Source: an uncultured Gemmatimonadota bacterium (GTDB lineage Bacteria; Gemmatimonadota; Gemmatimonadetes; Longimicrobiales; Gaopeijiaceae). Taken from it: a DNA stretch of 11,149 nt. A program made the translations under genes and the position numbers. Location of the stretch: NCBI GenBank assembly GCA_937136445.1, contig CAKZOQ010000135.1, forward strand, positions 1-11,149, given 5' to 3'. Below are positions 1-6,707 of the stretch, in pieces (within the stretch, counting starts at the first letter, position 1; the number at the start of each line of letters is the position of its first letter). Under the pieces are notes generated by a model, which worked only from the letters and a program-made list of their open reading frames with translations, searched no databases and was not told the DNA's origin.

Positions 1-1
1 G

Positions 2-982
2 GCCTTCCCCGACGCCGAGCACGTGGAGTCGCCGGTGGACGAGGAGCAGATCTTCCTCTCCAGCGCCCTGGTCTATCCCAACGGCGACCTGGTGACCCGC
101 TACGGTGCGCGCGGGGATACGCCCTACGGCTACGGCCTGGTCAAGGTGGACCGCGACTCCAACCCCCTCTGGACCTTCTCCGGGACCTCCCACCACGACG
201 TCCAGATGGAGGCGGAGGGGACGCTCGTGACCCTCACCCACCGCTTCCGCCGTCCGGCCCAGGACCCCCTCCTGGCCGAGCTTCCCTTCCCAGATCGCAT
301 CCTGGTGGACGAGATCGTCCGGCTTTCTCCCGAGGGCGAAGAGCTGCAGCGTGTCGACCTGGTGGAGGCCTTCGCCTCGTCGGAGTTTCGCTGGGTGCTG
401 GAGTCCACCTTCCTCACCGACAACGACCTCCCCGCCTGGGACGTCCTCCACGCCAACGCCGTCCGACCGGTCCCCGAAGGCTGGGCGCGCCACCACGACT
501 TCGCGGAGGCGGGGTGGTGGTTGGTGTCGCTCCGGTCCCCGTCCCTCCTGGCGCTGGTGGATCCGGAATCGGAGGAGGTGCGCTGGTTCGCCCGCGGCTT
601 CTGGCGATTCCAGCACGACCCCCATCCCCTGGACGACGGGGGTCTCCTCCTCTTCGACAACCAGGGCTACGCCGGGGAGGGCGGTCCGTCCCGCCTGCTG
701 GAGCTGGACGCGGCCACCGGAGCGGTGGAGTGGTCCTACGAGGGGTCGGAGGAGGACTACTTCTACAGCGAGTACTCCTCCCACGCCCGGCCCCTCCCCA
801 ACGGAAACGTCCTCGTCACCGAGTCCAACGCCGGGCGGATCTTCGAGGTCACCCGTGGCGGGCGGGTCGTGTGGGAGTTCTGGAATCCCGCCCGGGCCGT
901 GGACGAGGGTGCGGAGTTCGTCGCCTCGGTGAACGACGCCCGACGCTACACCGCGGCCCAGCTCCCCTTCCTGGAGCGCTGA
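2..982 (+). CDS. Arylsulfotransferase (ASST)-like protein, 5' end cut by window
   Basis: The frame is open to the left edge, so the N-terminus, including any signal peptide, is missing. A GTG at base 23 is only the first possible start inside the window and is probably internal. The protein resembles ASST-family beta-propeller proteins: blades built on a 'G..(L/V)...D....W' pattern and family-like His segments. Counting from the GTG at 23, these are HHDV (57-60), VLHAN (141-145), SLRSPS (169-174), QHDPHPL (197-203), LFDNQG (210-215), SHARPLPNGN (253-262) and the terminal EVT..G.VVWEFWNP. Characterised ASST enzymes move sulfate between phenolic compounds through a sulfated active-site histidine in the periplasm. 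Whether this homologue does so is not shown, because many ASST-domain proteins have unknown roles. It converges on the molybdopterin/nucleotidyltransferase fusion gene with 28 bases between stops. Family confident, function inferred. Confidence 0.8.
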   Translation, partial: AFPDAEHVESPVDEEQIFLSSALVYPNGDLVTRYGARGDTPYGYGLVKVDRDSNPLWTFSGTSHHDVQMEAEGTLVTLTHRFRRPAQDPLLAELPFPDRILVDEIVRLSPEGEELQRVDLVEAFASSEFRWVLESTFLTDNDLPAWDVLHANAVRPVPEGWARHHDFAEAGWWLVSLRSPSLLALVDPESEEVRWFARGFWRFQHDPHPLDDGGLLLFDNQGYAGEGGPSRLLELDAATGAVEWSYEGSEEDYFYSEYSSHARPLPNGNVLVTESNAGRIFEVTRGGRVVWEFWNPARAVDEGAEFVASVNDARRYTAAQLPFLER

Positions 983-1010
983 GGAGGGCCGGAGACGTGC
1001 CGCCGGGCGC

Positions 1011-2603
1011 TCAGTCCCGGGAGGAAGGGGTGGGGAGGGCACCCGGATGGTCCACGTCCCGGAGGACCCCCGGGTCGTCCACCTCCACCTCCTCCACCTC
1101 CTCGGCCCGCTCCAGCAGGAGGGTGCGGGCGCCACGGTCCCCTTCCACCGCCTGCATGCGCGTCCAGTGCCGCCGCGCCCACAGGACCGGGTTGCCTCGC
1201 TTCCCCCGGTGGACGGGGACGCAGATGGAGGCCCCGGTCTCCGGACGGTGAGCCGCCACCAGCGTCTGGATGGTCTCGGGGCGCACGAAGGGCATGTCGC
1301 CCAGGAGGACCGCGGCGGCGTCGTGATCCTCCGGGAGGGCCGCCAGCCCCGCCGCCAGTGAGGTGCTGAGTCCCTCCCGGTGGTTGGGGTTCTCCACCGT
1401 CTCCACCCCGAGGTCCGCCACGGCCTGGGCCACCTCCCGGCCCTCGTGGCCCGTGACCACCACCACCGGATCCAGCCCCGCCTCCCGGGCCGTCCGCGCC
1501 ACCATCCGGGTGGAGGAGCCGGCGGCGAGGACGAGCCCCGCCACCCGGGGTCCGGGGGTGGCGGTGGTCCGGGGCTCGGGGCGGTCTCCGGTGTCCCGGA
1601 GGAGGCCGCCCACGCCCATGGCGGCGAGGTCGTCGGCAGCGAGCTCCAGACCGGCCATGAGGCGATCCAGCACCGGATCGAAGCCGCTGGGCCGAGGAGA
1701 GCGGGCGCAGCCCGGGACGCCGACGGTGGGGCGTCCGTGGAGCTCGGCCAGGAGGAGGAGATTTCCCGGGTCCACCGGCATGCCGAGCTGGATCACCGCT
1801 CCGCCTGCACGGTCGATGGCGGCGGGAAGGACGTCCTCCCGGTCCAGGGTGGCCGAGGCGCCGAAGACCAGGAGGACCTCCGCGCCGTCCTCCGCCAGGG
1901 CGCGGAGCTCTTCGGCGAGGGGCGCGGCTTCGTGGCCGCAGACGCGGGGTCCCAGAACGCGCCCTCCTCGCTCCCGGACCCGGGTGGCCACCCGCTCCCC
2001 CGCCAGCTCCAGGGCACGCTCCTTCGTCTGCGGGAACCGGGTGAGGACCAGCCCCACACGCTCCACGCGGAAGGGGGCGACGGCCACGGCGCCGCGATGG
2101 GGCAGCCGGCCCGGCCCGGCCGATGGGTCGATCTCGCTTCCTTCCAGCGCCTCGGCCCGCCGGATGGCGGCCTCCGGCACGCCAAAGGGGACCACCTTCA
2201 CGCTGGCCACCACCGTGCCGGGATGCACCTGCGCCCAGGGAGGGAGGGTGGCCACCTGGACGCCCTCGTGCTGGCGGTTCACCGCCGCCACCCGGTCGGG
2301 GTCCACCCGGGCCAGCCCCTGGCCCTCCGCCACCAGGTTCGCCCGACCCAGCCGCGGAGGCTCCACCCGGATGCCGGGCCCGGCCACCGCCTGGGCCAGC
2401 CGCCGGGCGGCCTCGTCCTCTCCGAGCTCGTCGGCGTCCAGGAGCGCCGTCACCGGGCGGGTGAGTCCCGCCTCCTGGAGTCGCGCCACGTCCTCCTCGT
2501 CCAGGACCCGGCCCTTCCGGAGGATTCCCCCGTCGGGCAGGCGGAGGGTGTGGGCCAGGATGCGCCCGGCGGCGTCCTCCAGGGGGGTGGAGCCGAACTT
2601 CAC
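1011..2603 (-). CDS. Molybdopterin-binding / MocA-like nucleotidyltransferase fusion (catalytic loop missing)
   Basis: A 530-residue two-domain protein. Residues 1 to about 335 are a MoeA/MogA-like molybdopterin-binding region (LVFGASATLDREDVLPAAI at 245-263, GMPVDPGNLLLL at 274-285, GVPGCARSP at 295-303). Residues about 353-525 are a MobA/MocA-like nucleotidyltransferase (LAAGSSTRM at 359-367, VVVTGHEG at 381-388, GLSTSLAAGL at 411-420, LGDMPFV at 434-440, GKRGNPVLW at 467-475, DVDHP at 516-520). Relatives of this fusion are known beside XdhC genes and are thought to nucleotidylate Moco for xanthine-dehydrogenase-type enzymes. Oddity: RM at 366-367 runs straight into VARTAREAGLDP, so the usual GGPNKLL...GRPLV segment with its nucleotide-binding lysine is absent. 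The GTG start overlaps the upstream stop as GTGA and has a GGAGGT seven bases before it, the clearest ribosome site in the window. Last gene of a five-gene operon. Confidence 0.88.
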   Translation of the reverse strand: MKFGSTPLEDAAGRILAHTLRLPDGGILRKGRVLDEEDVARLQEAGLTRPVTALLDADELGEDEAARRLAQAVAGPGIRVEPPRLGRANLVAEGQGLARVDPDRVAAVNRQHEGVQVATLPPWAQVHPGTVVASVKVVPFGVPEAAIRRAEALEGSEIDPSAGPGRLPHRGAVAVAPFRVERVGLVLTRFPQTKERALELAGERVATRVRERGGRVLGPRVCGHEAAPLAEELRALAEDGAEVLLVFGASATLDREDVLPAAIDRAGGAVIQLGMPVDPGNLLLLAELHGRPTVGVPGCARSPRPSGFDPVLDRLMAGLELAADDLAAMGVGGLLRDTGDRPEPRTTATPGPRVAGLVLAAGSSTRMVARTAREAGLDPVVVVTGHEGREVAQAVADLGVETVENPNHREGLSTSLAAGLAALPEDHDAAAVLLGDMPFVRPETIQTLVAAHRPETGASICVPVHRGKRGNPVLWARRHWTRMQAVEGDRGARTLLLERAEEVEEVEVDDPGVLRDVDHPGALPTPSSRD

Positions 2604-3313
2604 GACGAGGACCTCCGGAGGCGCTCCACGATCTGGGCCAGGATGGCCACCGCGATCTCCTCGGGGGTGCGGGCACCGATGTCCAGGCCTACGGGCGCGT
2701 GGATGCGGGCCAGCGCCTCCTGGGAGAGCCCTTCGTTCCCCAGGCGCTCCACCCGGCGTCGGTGGGTGCGGCTGCTCCCCAGGGCGCCGACGTAGAAGGC
2801 TGGGGTGGCCAGCGCAGCCATCAGGGCCGGATCGTCGAGCTTGGGGTCGTGGGTCAGTGTCACCACGGCGGTACGGTGGTCCGGCACCAGCATCTCCAGC
2901 GCCTCGGCAGGCCAGCTCGTGACGACCCGGGTAGCGGGGAAGCGCTCGGCGGTGGCGAAGGCCGTACGGGGGTCCACGACCACGGGTCGGTAGCCGATGG
3001 TGCGGACCATGCGGACCAGGGGCTGTGCGGCGTGGACGGCGCCCACCACCACCACCCGCACCGGCGGATTGTAGGCCCGGAGGAAGACCTCGCCGGCCGG
3101 GCCTTCCACCGCGAAGGAGCGGTCCTCCAGGAGGGCCCGCCGGGCTTCGTCCAGGGGCCAGGCGTCCGGGCCCCTGGTCGATTCCACTTCACCCTCCCGC
3201 AGGTCCAGCGGCCGAAGGACCGCCTCCTCCCCCGTGGAGGGACGGGACGCCCACACCACCGGCCGACCGGCCTCCAGCGCTGCCGTCAGCTCGTCCAGGA
3301 GGGCGCGCTGCAC
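2600..3313 (-). CDS. XdhC family protein, C-terminal Rossmann-domain type
   Basis: A 237-residue protein carrying the XdhC C-terminal domain. Visible signatures are the Rossmann-like VVVVGAVHAAQPL (87-99), a second strand ending VVVDPRTAF (111-119), TLTHDPKLDDPAL (152-164), YVGALGSSRTHRRR (174-187) and IHAPVGLDIGARTPEEIAVAI (about 204-224). XdhC proteins bind molybdenum cofactor, help add its terminal sulfido ligand and deliver it to xanthine-dehydrogenase or CO-dehydrogenase-like enzymes in the cytoplasm. The N-terminal XdhC/CoxI part is encoded separately by the preceding gene, an arrangement known from other bacteria. The GTG start has a GAGG five bases before it and lies 7 bases after the stop of the CoxI gene. 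Its TGA overlaps the GTG of the fusion gene downstream as GTGA, which suggests translational coupling. No key motif looks missing. Confidence 0.9.
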   Translation of the reverse strand: MQRALLDELTAALEAGRPVVWASRPSTGEEAVLRPLDLREGEVESTRGPDAWPLDEARRALLEDRSFAVEGPAGEVFLRAYNPPVRVVVVGAVHAAQPLVRMVRTIGYRPVVVDPRTAFATAERFPATRVVTSWPAEALEMLVPDHRTAVVTLTHDPKLDDPALMAALATPAFYVGALGSSRTHRRRVERLGNEGLSQEALARIHAPVGLDIGARTPEEIAVAILAQIVERLRRSSS

Positions 3314-3320
3314 CGGCGCC

Positions 3321-3671
3321 TCAGCTCAGCGGTTCCAGGCGGATGCGGACCGTGCCCCCGCAGGCCAGCCCCACCGCCCAGGCGTCGTCGTCGGAGACGC
3401 CGAACTCCAGCTCCCGGGCCTCGCCCTCCTCCAGCACACCCCGGGACGCCTCGATGACGGCGCCCTCCACGCACCCGCCGGAGACCGAGCCGGCGAAGTC
3501 GCCGGTGTCGCAGATGGCCATGTGGCTTCCGGGCCTTCGAGGCGCCGACCCCCAGGTGCCCAGGACGGTGGCAAGCGCGACCCGCCGTCCGTCGGCGTGC
3601 CAGGTGGCGGCCTGGCGGAGGATGGCGGCAGTGTCGGTCCCGGGTTCGGCCTCGTGGTCCAGCGTGTTCAC
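3321..3671 (-). CDS. Small XdhC/CoxI family protein (Moco sulfuration/insertion)
   Basis: A 116-residue stand-alone XdhC/CoxI domain. Motifs in order: VALATVLGTWGSAPRRPGSH (31-50), GSVSGGCVEGAVI (61-73), FGVSDDDAW (90-98) and GLACGGTVRI (101-110), with family cysteines at 67 and 104. It should work with the XdhC C-terminal-domain protein encoded next in preparing sulfurated Moco for a molybdenum hydroxylase. I chose the GTG at 3671, five bases after the TPR gene's stop. The frame stays open further upstream to about 3896, but that extension lies entirely antiparallel to nothing and inside the TPR coding sequence, has no family similarity and is rich in Arg/Gly as expected of an out-of-frame shadow. 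The length fits other small CoxI-like proteins. The ribosome site is weak, so expression probably depends on read-through from the TPR gene. Confidence is high for the family and moderate for the exact start. Confidence 0.87.
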   Translation of the reverse strand: MNTLDHEAEPGTDTAAILRQAATWHADGRRVALATVLGTWGSAPRRPGSHMAICDTGDFAGSVSGGCVEGAVIEASRGVLEEGEARELEFGVSDDDAWAVGLACGGTVRIRLEPLS

Positions 3672-3676
3672 GGGAC

Positions 3677-5284
3677 TCAGTACCGGGAGGACTGGATCCA
3701 GTGGTCGGCCCGCACCCAGCTCTCTTGGAAGGCCGCCTGGACCTCTGTCGCCTCGGCGTCCTTCCCCTGAGCCTCCAGCGCCTCGGCCAGTCCGTGCAGG
3801 GACCACCCGTTGTGGGGATGGTCTTCCAGCGAAGCCCGGTAGACCGTTTCGGCCTCGGCGGGCCGATCGGCCTCCAGGAGCGCCGCCCCCAGCCAATGAC
3901 GGACGGTGAAGGGGAGGGGTTCGGGCTCGTCGTAGCGCAGGTCGTCCTCAAAGACGACGCCGGCCTCCAGGGCCTCGATGGCGCCGTCCAGGTCGCCCTC
4001 GTGCCGGAGGATCTCTCCCTCGAGGATGGCGCCCACCGCACCCATGAGCTGCTCGGCGGTGTGCCCCCGGAACTGGTCGTCACCCTGTTGGGCCTGCCGG
4101 ACCTTAGCCAGATACGCCTGGGCGAGGATCAGGTCCCCGTCCCGCAGATGGGCGTAGCCCTTGCCGAAGTCCCAGAACCCGCGCCGGATCCCGTCCTCCG
4201 GTGGATCCTCCAGCGCCAGGATCTCGTCGAAGCGACCGAAGCGCAGGAGGGTGAGGACGTGGTAGAAGACGCCGCCCTCCATGAGCTTGCCGTAGTCCTT
4301 GCCGGCCTGGATGGCCACGCCGCCCTGGCCGTCGTAGGAGGCGGCGAAAAGGAGCATGTGGAGGTTGTGGGACGGGTAGATGGCGAAGCCTTTGCCCTCC
4401 TGCGCCTTCAGGTCCGAGTGCCAGGCGTCGATGTTGGCCCGCACCGCCGGGCCCCACCGCCCGATGCGGTTGTAGGTGTGGGACGGCATGTGCTGGATGT
4501 GGCTGGCGCCGGGGATGGCCTGGCCCAGGTAGGCGGCGCAGTCCACGGCCCGCTCCGGCTCCTGGGTGGGCTCGGTGGCGTGGACGTAGAGGTGGCACGC
4601 CCCGGGGTGGGTGATGTCCCGGGCCAGCGTCTCCTCCAGGACCCGATGAATGCGCTGCACGTCCGGGTCGTCGACGTCCCAACGGCCCCGGCGGGGCTCC
4701 AGGAGCATCAGTGCCTCGCCGTAGGCCGTGCCGATCTCAAGGTCGTCGGGGAAGTCGGCGTAGACCTCCGCCAGGGCGTCGGCGTAGGCCTGGTCCAGCT
4801 CCTCCCGCCGTTCGTCGTCGTGCTCGGGCTCGTAGCGGATGGCCATGGCCTCCATGAAGGCCCGCTCCGCCGCCGTGGCCCCGTGCTCGTCGGCGATCCG
4901 CAGCGCCTGCTGGACGGCATGGTGGGCCCGGGGGGCGTCGTCGGGACCCATGGGGCCGTTGAGGTACGGCCCCCACGCCCAGGCCTCCCCGAGCCAGCAC
5001 ATGGCGCAGGTGGGATCGGCCTTCGTGGCTTCGTGGAAGGACCGCGCCGCCGAGCTGGTGGCGAATGCGTAGAGGAGCTGCAGGCCCTGGTCGAAGTAGG
5101 CCTGGGCCTGGGGCACGTCGCTCACCGGTCGGCTCAGGGGGCCCAGCGCCTCGGAGGTGATGGGCATGGGCTCGGAGAAGGTGGGCGGGTAGTCGGGAAC
5201 GCTCTGGGCCGCCGCCGGCGTGGCGCCTGCCACGATCAGCGTCGCCGCCGACAGGACTGCAGCCACCCGGGCCGAGGGCCTCAC
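3677..5284 (-). CDS. Secreted tetratricopeptide-repeat protein with His-rich core
   Basis: A 535-residue protein. Residues 1-27 form a Sec signal peptide (MRPSAR, hydrophobic VAAVLSAATLIVAGA, cleavage near AAAQ), so the mature protein is probably periplasmic. The body is helical with TPR-like pairs, clearest at 465-520 (WLGAALLEADRPAEAETVYRA, then LHGLAEALEAQGKDAEA). A family signature is C93-A-M-C96-W-LGEAW followed by GPYLNGPM. Histidine clusters occur at HPGACHLYVH (226-235), SHIQHMPSHTY (261-271) and YPSHNLHM (303-310). Similar proteins recur in Gemmatimonadota and other environmental bacteria and are annotated only as TPR proteins, so function is unknown. The GTG start overlaps the lipoprotein stop as GTGA. 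The open frame continues to 6337, but that part shadows the lipoprotein gene and lacks protein-like composition. The next gene starts 5 bases after its TGA. CAMCW is not a heme CxxCH motif. Confidence 0.85.
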   Translation of the reverse strand: MRPSARVAAVLSAATLIVAGATPAAAQSVPDYPPTFSEPMPITSEALGPLSRPVSDVPQAQAYFDQGLQLLYAFATSSAARSFHEATKADPTCAMCWLGEAWAWGPYLNGPMGPDDAPRAHHAVQQALRIADEHGATAAERAFMEAMAIRYEPEHDDERREELDQAYADALAEVYADFPDDLEIGTAYGEALMLLEPRRGRWDVDDPDVQRIHRVLEETLARDITHPGACHLYVHATEPTQEPERAVDCAAYLGQAIPGASHIQHMPSHTYNRIGRWGPAVRANIDAWHSDLKAQEGKGFAIYPSHNLHMLLFAASYDGQGGVAIQAGKDYGKLMEGGVFYHVLTLLRFGRFDEILALEDPPEDGIRRGFWDFGKGYAHLRDGDLILAQAYLAKVRQAQQGDDQFRGHTAEQLMGAVGAILEGEILRHEGDLDGAIEALEAGVVFEDDLRYDEPEPLPFTVRHWLGAALLEADRPAEAETVYRASLEDHPHNGWSLHGLAEALEAQGKDAEATEVQAAFQESWVRADHWIQSSRY

Positions 5285-6183
5285 GAGTCCCCCCCGCTGC
5301 CCGTCGTCGCTCGGTCGGCGGGGGCGGTGAAGACGTCGTCGGGGACGGTGGTGGAGGCTTCCAGCTCCTCGAAGGAGAGGGCCAGGTTGCCGTCCAGGTC
5401 CACCCGGGTGGGGGAGAGAAGGATGGGGCCCATGCGCTGCCAGTCGGTCCAGGCCATGGTGAATCGGGGTTCGGGGTCGTCGGCGTCGGTGAAGTGCTGC
5501 CAGTAGGCCATGCGGTCCGTCTCCGGATCCACGAAGCCACGGTACTTGTTCTGCGGGGTGAGGCCCACGGCGTCGAAGGTCAGCTCCACCACCTCGTAGC
5601 TCTCCCCCTCCAGCTCCTGCTCGCCCAGATAGGTCGCGGTGACGCCGGGGTCGTCCCACTTGTAGGGCATGAGGAGCCAGTAGGAGTCGTTGATGAACAT
5701 GGCGTGGGCCCGTTGGGCCAGCGAGTCGGAGCGGGCGGCGTCGGCGACGGGCTCTCCGTCGAGCCAGATCTCGTCGGTCCCTGTGGGATCGTCCACGTCG
5801 AAGAGCGCCACCATCCGTCCAGCCTCCACCGGGGCGTCCACCCGGTACCGTCCGCCCCACACGTCCCAGCGGTGGTGGCGGCGGGTGACGTTCCCCTCGC
5901 CACGGTCCACCACGAAGGCGAACTGGAGGTAGCGGAGACGCTCCCGACCTCCGTCCGGCGCCATCTCCGCCATCATCTGGTCGTAGAGCGAGTCCAGCCG
6001 GGGGTCGTCGAAGGCGTGGGTCGCCTCGACCTCCGCCGGGGGCGTCTCGGCGGTCTGCGGCGGAGACGCCTCGTCCGAACCGCAGGCCGAGAGCAGGAGG
6101 AGAATCGGGAGGAAGGCGGGAAGCGCCCGAGGGGCGGATCCGGAGGTCCGACGACGAGACGAGGGGAGCGACGGCATGGGCAT
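5281..6183 (-). CDS. Predicted lipoprotein of unknown function (DUF6503-like)
   Basis: A 300-residue protein with a lipoprotein signal: basic RRR at 10-12, hydrophobic LPAFLPILLLLSAC and a lipobox LSAC with lipidated Cys34 followed by Gly, so it is likely anchored in a periplasm-facing membrane leaflet. After a flexible acidic/Pro linker (35-55) comes a beta-rich domain with many paired strands. Notable segments are RRHHRWDVWGGRYRV (101-115), MFINDSYWLLMPYKWDDPGV (162-181) and VGLTPQNKYRGFVDPET (206-222). These resemble proteins I recall from Bacteroidota and Gemmatimonadota labelled DUF6503, with a possible LolA/LppX-like lipid-binding fold. That label is from memory and tentative. Start: ATG at 6183, or two codons later at 6177, which would make the lipid Cys32. 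There is no clear Shine-Dalgarno for either. First gene of the five-gene operon. Its TGA overlaps the TPR gene start. Confidence 0.75.
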   Translation of the reverse strand: MPMPSLPSSRRRTSGSAPRALPAFLPILLLLSACGSDEASPPQTAETPPAEVEATHAFDDPRLDSLYDQMMAEMAPDGGRERLRYLQFAFVVDRGEGNVTRRHHRWDVWGGRYRVDAPVEAGRMVALFDVDDPTGTDEIWLDGEPVADAARSDSLAQRAHAMFINDSYWLLMPYKWDDPGVTATYLGEQELEGESYEVVELTFDAVGLTPQNKYRGFVDPETDRMAYWQHFTDADDPEPRFTMAWTDWQRMGPILLSPTRVDLDGNLALSFEELEASTTVPDDVFTAPADRATTGSGGDS

Positions 6184-6209
6184 GGGGTCCGGGGAAGGAG
6201 GGTCCAGGA

Positions 6210-6215
6210 AAGGTA
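6210..6215 (-). promoter_or_regulatory. Possible -10 element for the lipoprotein/TPR/Moco operon
   Basis: The minus strand reads TACCTT here, matching the TAnnnT skeleton of a housekeeping -10 box. It lies 26 bases before the ATG at 6183 and 32 before the ATG at 6177. No good TTGACA-like -35 is visible at 16-18 bases upstream. TA steps are scarce in this window, which adds slight weight. Weak evidence overall. Confidence 0.3.
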
Positions 6216-6240
6216 GGCAGCCGCGAGACCCTCCGCGACC

Positions 6241-6260
6241 GTCTCCGCCGGAGCGGAGGC
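6241..6260. repeat. Short palindrome, possible operator
   Basis: Inverted repeat GTCTCCG-CCGGAG-CGGAGGC: seven pairs including one G-T wobble, six-base loop. It is centred about 38 bases upstream of the -10-like hexamer at 6210-6215 for the leftward operon, a position where an activator or repressor could bind, or it could fold as an RNA hairpin in the rightward direction. There is no T-run, so it is unlikely to be an intrinsic terminator. The role is inferred only from symmetry and position. Confidence 0.3.
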
Positions 6261-6367
6261 CCGAACCGCCGCCGCCCACACGGGTACCCCCACCACCGCG
6301 ACGTTCTTGGCTCTTCTCGTGGTGGTGGTCCCGCCACCGCCGTTCATCCCTCCCGCCCTCGTCCGTC

Positions 6368-6676
6368 ATGGTTCGTCCGTTCCTCACCCTTCTCTTCGGC
6401 TGGGCCGCCACCACCCCGGTGCTTATGCTCTCGGCCCTGCCGGGGACCCCGGCCTGGACGGCCTGGGTCGGAGGGATGGGGGCCGGGTTCCTGGCGGTGG
6501 CCATGGTGCTGGTGGAGGACGGCGTATGGGAGGACGCCATCAAGGCTGGCGTCCTCACCGGCGTGGGCATCCTTCTCCTCACCCAGGATGTGCCTGGATG
6601 GATGGTCTGGCCGCTTCTCCTGGGCCCTTGGGTGGGGTTCTTCGCGGCACGGCGACCCTCCGCCGCTCCCCGGTAG
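6368..6676 (+). CDS. Small integral membrane protein, unknown function
   Basis: A 102-residue hydrophobic protein I do not recognise. It has about three to four membrane-spanning segments: 5-24 (FLTLLFGWAATTPVLMLSAL), 33-50 (WVGGMGAGFLAVAMVLVE), a short amphipathic stretch DGVWEDAIKAG (51-61), then 62-73 and 78-94 (GWMVWPLLLGPWVGFF), ending in a basic tail ARRPSAAPR. Composition is far more protein-like than the arginine/proline-rich opposite strand, which is why I accept it as a gene. The ATG at 6368 is the only in-frame start that begins the hydrophobic region cleanly. No Shine-Dalgarno is visible. It is divergent from the lipoprotein operon and convergent with the YeeE/YedE pair 31 bases downstream, so it is likely monocistronic. 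A role beside sulfur transport cannot be argued from the sequence. Confidence 0.65.
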   Translation: MVRPFLTLLFGWAATTPVLMLSALPGTPAWTAWVGGMGAGFLAVAMVLVEDGVWEDAIKAGVLTGVGILLLTQDVPGWMVWPLLLGPWVGFFAARRPSAAPR

Positions 6677-6680
6677 AGGA

Positions 6681-6696
6681 GGCGCGACCTCGCGCC
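6681..6696. terminator. Hairpin between convergent genes, possible bidirectional terminator
   Basis: A perfect GGCGCG-ACCT-CGCGCC hairpin (six G-C pairs, four-base loop) lies in the 31-base gap between the stop of the small membrane protein gene (6676) and the stop of the second YeeE/YedE gene (6708, minus). Position and stability suit a shared terminator, but there is no T-tract on either side, so it may instead only pause polymerase or protect 3' ends. Confidence 0.45.
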
Positions 6697-6707
6697 CGGA
6701 CCGAGGG

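Larger units (their letters stand above)
6184..6367. other. Divergent intergenic region
   Basis: This 184-base gap separates the lipoprotein operon (leftward) from the small membrane protein gene (rightward). It holds a -10-like hexamer for the leftward operon, a palindrome at 6241-6260 and a CCACCAC/GTGGTGG inverted repeat (6290-6296 with 6322-6328) in the presumed leader of the rightward gene. I see no convincing small ORF or RNA gene. It is GC-rich with no long AT-rich promoter block. Confidence 0.6.

Noticed and set aside
92..96. CxxC at TPR residues 93-96 (roughly bases 4997-5008) considered as a cytochrome c heme site
   Set aside because: The motif is CAMCW, not CxxCH, so covalent heme attachment is not supported. 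Coordinates given in this entry's start/end are residue numbers.
974..1012. GAGCGC/GCGCTC inverted repeat between the ASST-like and fusion genes as a terminator
   Set aside because: Only six pairs with a loop of 27 bases and no T-tract; too weak to call.
946..2676. Long open minus-strand frame of 576 codons over the fusion gene
   Set aside because: Almost pure Gly/Pro/Arg/Ala sequence; it is a GC-driven shadow of the molybdopterin/nucleotidyltransferase fusion gene in another frame.
1363..2922. Open plus-strand frames of more than 450 codons opposite the fusion and XdhC genes
   Set aside because: Arg/Ser/Pro-rich or His/Gly-rich composition with no domain; antisense shadows of genes with clear family motifs.
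3701..5506. Plus-strand frame of 601 codons opposite the TPR gene
   Set aside because: Composition (Gly/Val/Leu/Arg repeats) mirrors the reverse complement of the TPR codons; no recognisable domain, signal or ribosome site.
5285..6337. N-terminal extension of the TPR frame
   Set aside because: This extension lies in a different frame of the lipoprotein gene, lacks similarity and would bury the clean signal peptide that starts at the GTG overlapping the lipoprotein stop.
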